Assembly: GCF_004634245.1 (NCBI RefSeq) | Contig: NZ_SJTF01000003.1 | Span: 186,001-250,000, forward strand | Reading direction: 5' to 3' | DNA from: Flavobacterium foetidum | Lineage (GTDB): Bacteria; Bacteroidota; Bacteroidia; Flavobacteriales; Flavobacteriaceae | Length of the DNA: 64,000 nucleotides | Shown here: one piece after another, positions 1-7,690 of the stretch | Layout: each line of letters opens with the position of its first letter | How positions within the stretch are numbered: the stretch's first letter is position 1 | Notes under the pieces: model-generated | What the model was told of the DNA's origin: nothing | The model's input: the letters and a program-made list of their open reading frames with translations, nothing else | The model's database searches: none | Translations under genes and position numbers: made by a program

Positions 1-38
1 AGCACAAATTATTTATTTATGTAATCAAAATCAATATA

Positions 39-2420
39 ATGCTTCCTAAAAAATTATATCTTTTGTTGATTGTTATATTTACGGTTTTTAATTCCTTTTC
101 ACAGGAAAAATTTACTTTAAGCGGCATCATCAGCGACAGCAAAAATAATGAGACACTGATTGGTGTTAGCATTTACATTCCGGCTTTAAAAACAGGAACT
201 GCTACAAACGAATATGGTTTTTATTCACTTTCTGTTCCAGAAGGCGAATACGAAATCGAAATCAGCTTTATAGGTTATCAGACGATTCAGAGGAGCATTG
301 TTTTGAATCGAAATACCAAAATGAATTTTTCAATCAAAGAAGGCGGAGAAGAACTTCAGGAAGTAATTATAAAAGACAATCGAAGCAAAATCAATATTAA
401 ATCTCCTGAAATGAGCGTAAATAAACTCTCTATTTCAGCCATAAAAAAAATGCCTGTCGTTTTAGGAGAAGTCGATGTCATAAAATCGATTTTATTGCTT
501 CCGGGAGTTACAAATGCAGGCGAAGGCGCTTCAGGCTTTAATGTTCGCGGAGGCGGCGCCGATCAGAATCTTATATTACTAGATGAAGCGACAATATTTA
601 ATTCCTCGCATGTTTTTGGATTTTTCTCTGTTTTTAATCCCGATGCGGTTAAAGATTTAAAATTGTTTAAAGGAGGAATTCCGGCAAGATATGGAGGCAG
701 GGTTTCTTCTGTTTTAGATATTTATCAAAAAGACGGAAGCAGTAAAGAATTCCATATAAATGGAGGAATTGGATTAATTTCGAGCCGTCTGCTTGCCGAA
801 GGACCGATTGTAAAAGACAAAGCTTCGTTTCTCATTGGTGGAAGAACTTCTTATGCGCATTTATTTCTCAAATTTTCTGAGGAAGACAAAAATAACGCCG
901 CATATTTTTATGACCTTAATACAAAACTGAGCTATAAAATAAACGACAACAACAACTTGTATTTATCTGGCTACTTTGGCCGAGACGTATTCAGCCTTAA
1001 TAAAAGCTTTACCAATATTTATGGAAATTCGACCTTAAACCTGCGGTGGAATCATTTGTATTCGAGCAAACTATTTTCTAATTTATCGCTGATTTACAGT
1101 GATTATTATTACGGTTTAGAGCTTGATGTAGTTGGTTTTAAATGGGACTCTGGCATCAAAAACTACAATATCAAATACGATTTCAAACATTATTTTTCGG
1201 ATAAATTCAAACTCAATTATGGCTTAAACGGAATTTATTACGAATTCAATCCGGGAACCATTAAACCCAAAGGCGAAGATTCGGGAATAAATCCGGATCA
1301 ATTAGACAAAAAATATGCTTTTGAACCGTCTCTTTATTTGGATGCCGAAAGTCAGCTTTCAAAAAAAATAACACTTTCATACGGACTCCGTTATAGCCTT
1401 TTTTATCGTCTGGGCGAATCGACAATCAATTATTACGAGAATAATCAGCCTGTTACTTTTAATGAAGATATGCAGATTTACGAAAAAGGAATTCCGACTT
1501 CAACAAAGTATTTTGAGAAAAATAAAGTAATTCAGGATTACCGTAATTTTGAGCCCCGCTTTTCAATTTCATATCAATTAAATGACGACCAATCTGTTAA
1601 GGCAAGTTACAACAGAATGGCGCAGTATCTTCAGTTAATATCCAATACCTCCTCTCCTACACCGCTTGATGTCTGGATGCCGAGCGATAATTACATCAAA
1701 CCTCAAATCGCTGATCAAGGCGCATTAGGTTATTTTAGGAATATTAAGGACGGTGCTTATACCATTGAAGTCGAAACTTATTATAAAAAGATTAAAAACC
1801 GCTTAGATTATATAGACGGTGCCGACCTAATTGCCAACAATGCTGTAGAGCAGGTTATTTTAAATGGCCGCATGCGAGCTTATGGCCTTGAAATTATGGT
1901 AAAGAAAAACGAAGGAAGATTTAACGGCTGGATTTCTTATACTTTATCAAAATCAGAACAGCAGACTCCAGGCAGAACGCCGCAAGAAATCGGAATAAAT
2001 AATGGCGAATGGTACAGTTCTGCCTACGATAAAACACATAATCTGGCCGTAACCTCATCTTATAATCTAAACGAAAAATGGTCGTTTGCTGCTAATTTTA
2101 CATTGCAATCCGGGCAGCCGGTTACATATCCGAACGGACAGTATCAATATCTGGGCATCACGGTTCCGAGTTATGGCCTACGAAATGAAAATCGTCTGCC
2201 CGCTTATCATCATTTAGACATTTCAGCAACTCTGACGCCAAGCAGAAACAAAGAGCGTAAATGGAAAGCAGAATGGGTCTTTGGTATTTACAATCTTTAT
2301 AATAGAATGAATGCAGCCTCGATCAATTTCCGCCAGAATGTAGATACAGGTGAAAATGAAGCGGTAAGATTATCCATCTTTGGAGTTGTGCCGTCTGTAA
2401 CGTATAATTTTAAATTTTGA
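39..2420 (+). CDS. TonB-dependent receptor with carboxypeptidase-regulatory-like N-terminal domain
   Basis: This is an outer-membrane receptor for TonB-driven uptake of an unidentified substrate. The 793-residue product starts with a signal peptide (about 1-21, ending FSFSQ). A carboxypeptidase D regulatory-like beta-sandwich follows (about 25-110). The plug domain comes next (about 130-230), with the NVRGGGADQNLILLDEA and GGIPARYGGRVSSVLDI motifs. The rest is a long beta-barrel ending in a C-terminal phenylalanine, as outer-membrane proteins do. It is followed after 23 bp by a DUF4249 lipoprotein, a pairing common in Bacteroidota. There is no SusD partner, so a glycan substrate is not indicated. 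The family call is secure and the ligand is unknown. Confidence 0.93.
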   Translation: MLPKKLYLLLIVIFTVFNSFSQEKFTLSGIISDSKNNETLIGVSIYIPALKTGTATNEYGFYSLSVPEGEYEIEISFIGYQTIQRSIVLNRNTKMNFSIKEGGEELQEVIIKDNRSKINIKSPEMSVNKLSISAIKKMPVVLGEVDVIKSILLLPGVTNAGEGASGFNVRGGGADQNLILLDEATIFNSSHVFGFFSVFNPDAVKDLKLFKGGIPARYGGRVSSVLDIYQKDGSSKEFHINGGIGLISSRLLAEGPIVKDKASFLIGGRTSYAHLFLKFSEEDKNNAAYFYDLNTKLSYKINDNNNLYLSGYFGRDVFSLNKSFTNIYGNSTLNLRWNHLYSSKLFSNLSLIYSDYYYGLELDVVGFKWDSGIKNYNIKYDFKHYFSDKFKLNYGLNGIYYEFNPGTIKPKGEDSGINPDQLDKKYAFEPSLYLDAESQLSKKITLSYGLRYSLFYRLGESTINYYENNQPVTFNEDMQIYEKGIPTSTKYFEKNKVIQDYRNFEPRFSISYQLNDDQSVKASYNRMAQYLQLISNTSSPTPLDVWMPSDNYIKPQIADQGALGYFRNIKDGAYTIEVETYYKKIKNRLDYIDGADLIANNAVEQVILNGRMRAYGLEIMVKKNEGRFNGWISYTLSKSEQQTPGRTPQEIGINNGEWYSSAYDKTHNLAVTSSYNLNEKWSFAANFTLQSGQPVTYPNGQYQYLGITVPSYGLRNENRLPAYHHLDISATLTPSRNKERKWKAEWVFGIYNLYNRMNAASINFRQNVDTGENEAVRLSIFGVVPSVTYNFKF

Positions 2421-2443
2421 ACAATTCACATAACCTAAAAATC

Positions 2444-3274
2444 ATGAAAAAAGCATTTTTAACAATCGTACTTTTAGTGCCGCTTTTCTTTGCTGGTTGT
2501 GAAGAAGTTGTAGAAGTCGACTTAGATACCGCTCCTCCTAAATTGGTAATTGAAGCCGCCATAAACTGGCAAAAAGGAACCTCAGGAAAACAGCAAGCGG
2601 TAAAACTGACCACCACAACTGGCTATTACGAAAGCAGTGTGCCACATGTTTCGGGTGCCGTAGTCTACATTAGAAACAGTAAAAATGAACGATTCAATTT
2701 TAATGAAGTCTCGGGTACTGGCCGTTATGTTTGTAATTCTTTTAAACCCGTATTAAACGAACAGTACACGCTTACTGTGGTCAGCGGAGGCAATACCTAT
2801 ACGGCTACAGAAATTTTAAAACCTGTTGCTCCGATTACGAGAATCGAACAAAATAATGAAGGAGGTTTTACTGGAGAAGATATTGAAGTAAAAGCCTATT
2901 TTACCGATCCTGCTGAAGAAGAAAATTTTTATCTTTTTAAATATGTGTATTCAAACAAAGTGACTTCAAGCTATTATGTTTCTGACGACAGATTTTATCA
3001 GGGAAACGAAATTTTTAGCCGTTCTGATGAAGAGGATTTAGAACCGGGAAATGAAATTGAAATTACGCATTACGGAATTTCAAAACAATATTACAACTAC
3101 ATGAATATCCTAGTCAGCATTGCCGGAAGCAATGTTGGAGGTCCTTTTCAGACGCCTCCTGCAACTGTAAAAGGAAACATTATTAATACTACAAACAAAA
3201 GCAATTACCCTTTAGGATATTTTTCTCTGAGTGAAACCGATGAAAAAATATTTACTATTGCACCAAAACCATAA
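2444..3274 (+). CDS. DUF4249 domain-containing lipoprotein
   Basis: This is probably an envelope lipoprotein that works with the receptor encoded just upstream. The ATG at 2444 is chosen over an in-frame ATG at 2417 because it begins a clean lipoprotein signal, MKKAFLTIVLLVPLFFAGC, with the lipidated Cys at residue 19. The mature start CEEVVEVDLDTAPPKLVIEA is typical of DUF4249 proteins, which lie beside TonB-dependent receptors in Bacteroidota. The length is 276 residues, with a beta-rich composition and no catalytic motif. The next gene begins 2 bp after its stop, so co-transcription is likely. The molecular role of DUF4249 is not known to me. Confidence 0.85.
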   Translation: MKKAFLTIVLLVPLFFAGCEEVVEVDLDTAPPKLVIEAAINWQKGTSGKQQAVKLTTTTGYYESSVPHVSGAVVYIRNSKNERFNFNEVSGTGRYVCNSFKPVLNEQYTLTVVSGGNTYTATEILKPVAPITRIEQNNEGGFTGEDIEVKAYFTDPAEEENFYLFKYVYSNKVTSSYYVSDDRFYQGNEIFSRSDEEDLEPGNEIEITHYGISKQYYNYMNILVSIAGSNVGGPFQTPPATVKGNIINTTNKSNYPLGYFSLSETDEKIFTIAPKP

Positions 3275-3276
3275 TC

Positions 3277-3759
3277 ATGAAAGCCGAAATTAGAACTTTA
3301 GAAGAAAAAAAACTTATTGGGCAGCATCTCGAAATGTCTTTTTTAGACAATAAAACTTTTCAGTTATGGAGCGGTTTTATGCCAAAACGAAAAGAAATAA
3401 AAAACACGCTGAATAACAATTTATATTCACTGGAAGTTTTTCCCGATGCTCATTTTGATCATTTTGATCCGGCCTCTGCTTTTCAGAAATGGGCAGCTAT
3501 AGAAGTGTCAAAATTTGAAGAGGTACCAATGGAAATGCAGACCTTGATTATTCCAGCGGGGCTTTATGCTGTTTTTACTCATTTCGGTCCTGCTTCTGAA
3601 GCCCACAAAACCTATCATTCTATTTTTACAGAATGGCTTCCAAATTCAGAATATACAGTAGACGACAGGCCACATTTTGCCGTTATGGATGAGAAATACA
3701 AAAAAGAAGATCCCGATTCTGAGGAAAAAATCTGGATTCCGATTAAAAACAGAAATTAA
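3277..3759 (+). CDS. GyrI-like / AraC effector-binding domain protein
   Basis: This is a stand-alone small-molecule-binding domain of the GyrI-like (SOUL/GyrI fold) type, 160 residues, with no DNA-binding part. Supporting features are the N-terminal strand-like segment around EKKLIGQHLEMSF, the central IPAGLYAVFTHFGPASEAHKTY and the late RPHFAVMDEKY, which match the usual order in this family. It lacks a signal peptide and is presumably cytoplasmic. It sits 2 bp after the DUF4249 gene and 2 bp before a DinB-like gene, so it belongs to the same transcription unit as the receptor. The ligand is unknown. The fold assignment is fairly sure and the role is not. Confidence 0.75.
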   Translation: MKAEIRTLEEKKLIGQHLEMSFLDNKTFQLWSGFMPKRKEIKNTLNNNLYSLEVFPDAHFDHFDPASAFQKWAAIEVSKFEEVPMEMQTLIIPAGLYAVFTHFGPASEAHKTYHSIFTEWLPNSEYTVDDRPHFAVMDEKYKKEDPDSEEKIWIPIKNRN

Positions 3760-3761
3760 TT

Positions 3762-4208
3762 ATGATTACAGAAGCTTTAAAAACTCTTTTTAACAGAGAT
3801 CTGAATAAACTTAAAACAGAAATTGAATCGTACCAAAACGAAAACACAATTTGGGTTGTTGATAAAAACATTTCAAATTCTGCCGGAAATCTGTGTCTTC
3901 ATTTAATGGGAAATATCAACACTTATATTGGGAAAAATCTTGGCAATACTGGCTATGTCCGTAATCGTCCGTTGGAATTTTCTTTGAAAGATATTCCTAA
4001 AACAGAATTAATAGACAAAATCGAAAATACAATTTTGATGGTCAATAAAGTGCTCGATTCTTTAACCAAAACCGATTTAGAAGCCATTTATCCTGAAATT
4101 GTTTTTGAAGAAGAAATGACAACAGGTTTCTTTCTGATTCATCTTTCAACACATTTGGCTTATCATTTAGGCCAAATCAATTATCATAGAAGGTTGCTTG
4201 ATTTTTAA
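3762..4208 (+). CDS. DinB-like four-helix-bundle protein
   Basis: This 148-residue protein of the DinB/YfiT-like superfamily forms four-helix bundles that often bind a metal through three histidines. Candidate ligands are the His in NLCLHLMGN (about 47) and the two in STHLAYHLGQINYHRR near the C-terminus, which is the usual HxxxH placement. Members include thiol-dependent transferases and damage-induced proteins, but most are uncharacterised. It is the last gene of the tight run starting with the TonB-dependent receptor. The B-type hairpin repeat just after it (4212-4275) could end transcription. The substrate is unknown. Confidence 0.75.
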   Translation: MITEALKTLFNRDLNKLKTEIESYQNENTIWVVDKNISNSAGNLCLHLMGNINTYIGKNLGNTGYVRNRPLEFSLKDIPKTELIDKIENTILMVNKVLDSLTKTDLEAIYPEIVFEEEMTTGFFLIHLSTHLAYHLGQINYHRRLLDF

Positions 4209-4211
4209 TCT

Positions 4212-4275
4212 TTTGCTACAGATTAAAGGATTTTATCGACTAATCTTTCTTATCTGCAGAATCTGTGGCAAAAAA
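4212..4275. repeat. B-type palindromic repeat (CAGATTAAAGGATT / AATCTGTGGC)
   Basis: The words TTTGCTACAGATTAAAGGATT and AATCTGTGGCAAAAA at the two ends are nearly reverse complements, so the stretch can fold into an imperfect hairpin. The same words recur at 14950-15025, 23183-23205 and 23767-23785. It is followed by a short AT-rich run of the word CTAAAATCTG. It may act as a terminator for the upstream run of genes. Confidence 0.55.
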
Positions 4276-4312
4276 TCTAAAATCTGCAATCTAAAATCTA
4301 AAATTGTAGCCG

Positions 4313-4320
4313 TACCTTTG
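4313..4320 (+). promoter_or_regulatory. Bacteroidota -7 box upstream of thiamine pyrophosphokinase
   Basis: TACCTTTG matches the TAnnTTTG consensus 23 bp before the ATG at 4344. No good TTTG element is seen at the usual distance upstream, so strength is uncertain. Confidence 0.5.
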
Positions 4321-4343
4321 CCGTACTATTCTAAAAAAATCAA

Positions 4344-5006
4344 ATGTCATCACATCATATAGTTCGAGACGATCAGGAACCTGCTTTAATTATTGCTAAT
4401 GGCGCTGCATGCGATCCAGAATTATTAGGACAATTGCTTGAATGGTCTCCTTTGGTAATCGTTTTAGATTCGGCTATAGAAAGAGTGATTGAATTGGGTA
4501 TAAAAGTAGATGTGCTTTTAGGTGATTTTGACCGGGGCTTTGATCCTGAACTTTACAAGACTTCTCAATATCCTATCGAAATTGTTCATACGCCGGATCA
4601 GGATAAAACCGACCTCGAAAAAGCTTTTGATTATTTAATCGAAAGAAAAATACCGGCCGTAAATGTCGTTTGGGCTACCGGAAAACGTGCTGATCATACC
4701 ATTACCAACCTGACGCAGATTGTTCGTTACCGCAATCTGCTCAAAATCGTAATTCTTGACGACCATTCTAAAATATTTCTTTTACCTACAAAATTTGAGA
4801 AATGGTATACGGCAAAAACACCGATTTCCCTTATTCCGATTGGCATTGTAAACGGAATTTCGTCAACCAATTTAAAATACGAATTAAACAACGACACGCT
4901 CACAATGGGCTACAGAACAGGAAGCAGCAATTCTGTTGAAAAAGATGGTCTTGTCACTATTTCACATGCAAATGGAGATTTACTATTAATGGAGTGTTTT
5001 GATTAG
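4344..5006 (+). CDS. Thiamine pyrophosphokinase
   Basis: The enzyme transfers pyrophosphate from ATP to thiamine, giving thiamine diphosphate in the cytoplasm. The 220-residue product has the family signatures in order: ANGAACDPELL near the N-terminus, VLLGDFDRG (metal and nucleotide site), PDQDKTDLEKA (the conserved DxxKTD), and ATGKRADHTI. The C-terminal half has the beta-rich thiamine-binding composition (GIVNGISSTNLKYEL). The gene stands alone with its own promoter box. I see no TPP riboswitch upstream, which fits a salvage enzyme. Its TAG stop overlaps the first base of a structured element on the opposite strand. Confidence 0.9.
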   Translation: MSSHHIVRDDQEPALIIANGAACDPELLGQLLEWSPLVIVLDSAIERVIELGIKVDVLLGDFDRGFDPELYKTSQYPIEIVHTPDQDKTDLEKAFDYLIERKIPAVNVVWATGKRADHTITNLTQIVRYRNLLKIVILDDHSKIFLLPTKFEKWYTAKTPISLIPIGIVNGISSTNLKYELNNDTLTMGYRTGSSNSVEKDGLVTISHANGDLLLMECFD

Positions 5007-5087
5007 GAGCTATTTCCTGCTGTCCGCTATATCTTTTCCTGGCTAAAGAAGCCAGAAAAAGGATACCGCTTCCATCAGGGCTAGGGC
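5006..5087 (-). ncRNA. Structured element, copy a of the GATnGnAGCGG family
   Basis: Read on the minus strand it runs from GCCCTAGCCCTGATGGAAGC through a perfect-looking hairpin (CTGGCTTCTTTAGCCAG) to AGCGGACAGCAGGAAATAGC and TCC. Its two halves both contain GATnnnAGCGG-like words. Related copies lie at 28484-28550 (+), 29881-29971 (-) and 52742-52891 (+). The pattern resembles the structured RNAs common in Flavobacterium, possibly the Rfam Flavo-1 family, but I cannot confirm the family name. Expression is unknown. Confidence 0.5.
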
Positions 5088-5168
5088 AATCGTTTTCATA
5101 ATGCTGCAAAATACGTCATTCTTACGGAATTTGATTGAAAGCATTAAAGCCATTAGGTTCAAACAATT

Positions 5169-5282
5169 TTGTAAGGCCGGATTTCAATCCGGTGTAAATA
5201 ACAACCAACGTAATTGAGCCGTTTCCAAGGAACTTTTTTCCATCCATTATCCTAATTCAACGGATTAAATCCGTTGCTACAA
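5169..5282. repeat. Two-hairpin REP-like repeat (GGATT/AATCC variant)
   Basis: The outer words are TTGTA (5169) and TACAA (5278-5282). The left hairpin is CCGGATTTCAATCCGG (5177-5192). The right palindrome is CAACGGATTAAATCCGTTG (5258-5276). The layout and the TC loop of the left hairpin parallel the A elements at 11.9, 15.1 and 23.3 kb, so this looks like a sister subfamily. The interval between thiamine pyrophosphokinase and rlmF (5007-5351) holds only this repeat, the structured element at 5006-5087 and the rlmF promoter box. Confidence 0.6.
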
Positions 5283-5326
5283 AATTTCTCATTCCTTCGG
5301 AATTCTTATTCCAAAAATGGAATACC

Positions 5327-5334
5327 TATCTTTG
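5327..5334 (+). promoter_or_regulatory. Bacteroidota -7 box upstream of rlmF
   Basis: TATCTTTG matches TAnnTTTG and lies 17 bp before the ATG at 5352. It would start the transcript after 5334, which excludes the longer reading frame beginning at 5274. Confidence 0.55.
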
Positions 5335-5351
5335 CACCGAAATCAATAGAA

Positions 5352-6302
5352 ATGAAAGCAAAAGACAATTCCGAAAAAAGCAATTTACACCCAAGAAATC
5401 TTCATCGTTCCCGTTATGATTTCGAAAATCTAATTTCGAATTGTCCGGAATTGAAACAATACCTATCAATCAACAAATTCGGAGTAGAAACTATTGATTT
5501 TGCCAATCCAGGAGCTGTAAAAGTGCTCAACAAGGCTTTACTGAAAACATATTACAATATTAATTTCTGGAATATTCCACCCAATTATCTGTGTCCGCCA
5601 ATTCCGGGCCGAATAGATTATATCCATTATATCGCCGATTTGCTGGCAACATCCAATAACGGAATTATTCCGTCTGACCCCACAGTTTTAGGTCTGGATA
5701 TCGGAACAGGCGCTAATTTAATCTATCCGATATTAGGGAATGCCGTCTATAATTGGAGTTTTGTTGGAACTGATATTGACCAAAAAGCGATTGAAAACTG
5801 CTCGAAAATCATCCAAGCCAATCCACAATTGGTTGATTCTATTAGCCTACAGCAACAAACGGAACCTAGATTTATTTTCAAAAATATTATTACTCCAGAA
5901 GATCGTTTTGCTTTCACAATGTGCAACCCTCCTTTTCACGCTTCTGCAGAAGAAGCCAATAAAAGTGCATCTCGAAAAGTTTCTAATCTAAATCAGAAGG
6001 AAAAAAGAAATACAAATCCTGTTTTGAACTTTGGCGGACAAAATGCAGAATTATGGTGCAAAGGCGGCGAAATCGGATTCATTACACAAATGATTTACGA
6101 AAGTGCCAAATACACTTCACAGGTATTGTGGTTTACGACTTTGGTTTCTAAAAAAGAAAATCTCTCAGCGATTTATAAAACCTTAAAGAAAGTTAATGCT
6201 TTTACTATAAAAACAATTGAAATGTCGCAAGGTCAGAAAAATAGCCGTATTGTGGCTTGGAGTTTTTTAGATGATAAACAAGAACAAAAATGGTTCGTAT
6301 AA
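5352..6302 (+). CDS. rlmF: 23S rRNA (adenine(1618)-N(6))-methyltransferase
   Basis: This SAM-dependent methyltransferase modifies A1618 of 23S rRNA. From the ATG at 5352 it has 316 residues and begins MKAKDNSEKSNLHPRNLHRS, the basic N-terminus expected for RlmF. The SAM-binding motif LGLDIGTGAN is at about 114-122, and the amino-methyltransferase motif CNPPFH is at 191-196. The frame is open back to 5274, but the promoter box at 5327-5334 and the repeat at 5169-5282 argue for the shorter start. The gene is monocistronic; the next gene starts 80 bp downstream. Confidence 0.92.
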   Translation: MKAKDNSEKSNLHPRNLHRSRYDFENLISNCPELKQYLSINKFGVETIDFANPGAVKVLNKALLKTYYNINFWNIPPNYLCPPIPGRIDYIHYIADLLATSNNGIIPSDPTVLGLDIGTGANLIYPILGNAVYNWSFVGTDIDQKAIENCSKIIQANPQLVDSISLQQQTEPRFIFKNIITPEDRFAFTMCNPPFHASAEEANKSASRKVSNLNQKEKRNTNPVLNFGGQNAELWCKGGEIGFITQMIYESAKYTSQVLWFTTLVSKKENLSAIYKTLKKVNAFTIKTIEMSQGQKNSRIVAWSFLDDKQEQKWFV

Positions 6303-6382
6303 AACACTGATTTTCAAAACCCAACTGTGATTTTGTAATTTACTTTCGTTACATTTATTGTAAACTACTAAAAATCAAAATC

Positions 6383-6622
6383 ATGGCAGAATATATCGGT
6401 TATCTCACATCTGTATTTATTGTTGGAGGTTTTATGCTGAAAAATCTCAGAACAATTAGGCTCATTAATATGTTTGGCTGTATCTCCTTTGTCATCTATG
6501 GCATATTTTTAAATGATTACAGAGATTTAGGTCAATGGCTTTTACCTGTTATTATTCCAAATGCAATTTTAGCGTTGGTGCAGGTATATTATCTAACCTC
6601 AAAGAGCAACACAACCTTATAA
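6383..6622 (+). CDS. Small membrane protein, three predicted helices
   Basis: This 79-residue hydrophobic protein has three likely membrane helices: about 5-19 (GYLTSVFIVGGFML), 24-44 (IRLINMFGCISFVIYGIFL) and 52-72 (WLLPVIIPNAILALVQVYYL). The layout recalls YgjV-like or SemiSWEET-like small inner-membrane proteins. I have seen such short proteins labelled 'uroporphyrinogen decarboxylase' in Flavobacteriia; nothing in the sequence supports that enzyme. Role unknown. It is separated from both neighbours by about 80 bp and is probably transcribed alone. Confidence 0.65.
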   Translation: MAEYIGYLTSVFIVGGFMLKNLRTIRLINMFGCISFVIYGIFLNDYRDLGQWLLPVIIPNAILALVQVYYLTSKSNTTL

Positions 6623-6706
6623 TTATGATATTTTAAAATAAAATTCTGATACGGTTTCCGCCTGCGATAATTGTAACTTTAAGTTGAAAACTGAATTTTA
6701 TTTGCC

Positions 6707-7675
6707 ATGTTAAAACTATATTCACGCTTAGCAGTTGTCCTTTTTTTAGTAGCAAGCTGTGCTACAAAAAAAGCAAAATTTGACGATTATGTTTTTAAAA
6801 CCAAAAGCGAAGAAGTCAAATACCAAAACGCTTACGACAAATCTTTAAAGCTTTGGAACGTTCCTTATACGGAAGAAAATGTAAAAACAAGTTTCGGAAC
6901 CGCTCATGTTATTATTGCGGGTCCAAAAAACGGAAAAGACCTGGTTTTGCTTCACGGAATGGACGCCAGCTCTACCATGTGGTATCCTAATATCAAATCT
7001 TTATCCAAAAACCATAGAATTTACGCCATCGATTTTATCATGGAGCCAAACAAATCGAATTTGACAGCAAAACCGCTTTCATCTGAAGAAATTGTGACTT
7101 GGTACAACGAAATCTTCGACCATTACAAATTAAAGAAATTTGATATTGTCGGAGCTTCACGAGGCGGATGGATTGCGACATTACTGGCAACCCAAAAAAA
7201 CAATTCAATAGACAAAGTTGTTTTATTGAGTCCAGCGCAAACCTTTAAATTTATTGATAAATTCGGTAAGACTTCTTCGGCCCTGATGCTGAAACTTTTT
7301 CCTAACGAAAAGAAATTTGGAAAAACATTATCGACTTTTTCAACGCATCCCGAAAAAATAAGTCCCATTTACAAGCGACAATTTTATTTGGCCAATAAAT
7401 ACGCTAAATCAAATTCTAGCATGCTCAAAATGACTCCTTTCTCAGACAAAGAATTGCAAATGATTCAAAATCCTGTTTTAGTTGTAATTGGAGACAAAGA
7501 CGTTATTAATTCTGAAGAAAGTTTAGAAAGAGCAAAAAAATATTTAGCCAGATGCAAAACAAAAATCATAAAAGATGCAGGTCATTTTTTGACTATCGAT
7601 CAATCTAAAATTACGAATGATGCTGTCATTAATTTTTTAGATTCGAATTCAAACTTCGTATCTTTACAGAACTAA
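6707..7675 (+). CDS. Alpha/beta hydrolase lipoprotein
   Basis: A 322-residue alpha/beta hydrolase fold protein anchored to the envelope. The lipoprotein signal MLKLYSRLAVVLFLVASC puts the lipidated Cys at residue 18. The hydrolase motifs are in order: the oxyanion-hole HGMDASSTMW, the nucleophile elbow VGASRGGW (Ser in GxSxG), the acid in VIGDKDVIN, and the catalytic His in DAGHFLT. A full catalytic triad suggests an active esterase, lipase or peptidase-like enzyme; the substrate cannot be told. Its stop is 15 bp before the uvrB start, so it may be co-transcribed with uvrB. Confidence 0.85.
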   Translation: MLKLYSRLAVVLFLVASCATKKAKFDDYVFKTKSEEVKYQNAYDKSLKLWNVPYTEENVKTSFGTAHVIIAGPKNGKDLVLLHGMDASSTMWYPNIKSLSKNHRIYAIDFIMEPNKSNLTAKPLSSEEIVTWYNEIFDHYKLKKFDIVGASRGGWIATLLATQKNNSIDKVVLLSPAQTFKFIDKFGKTSSALMLKLFPNEKKFGKTLSTFSTHPEKISPIYKRQFYLANKYAKSNSSMLKMTPFSDKELQMIQNPVLVVIGDKDVINSEESLERAKKYLARCKTKIIKDAGHFLTIDQSKITNDAVINFLDSNSNFVSLQN

Positions 7676-7690
7676 TTTTCAGCATTCAAA

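Noticed and set aside
4275..4343. TPP riboswitch upstream of thiamine pyrophosphokinase
   Set aside because: The gap is about 70 bp of AT-rich repeat and lacks the conserved TPP-aptamer segments such as CTGAGA and ACCTGATC.
6383..6622. Uroporphyrinogen decarboxylase label for the 79-residue protein
   Set aside because: The protein is far too short and is made of three membrane helices.
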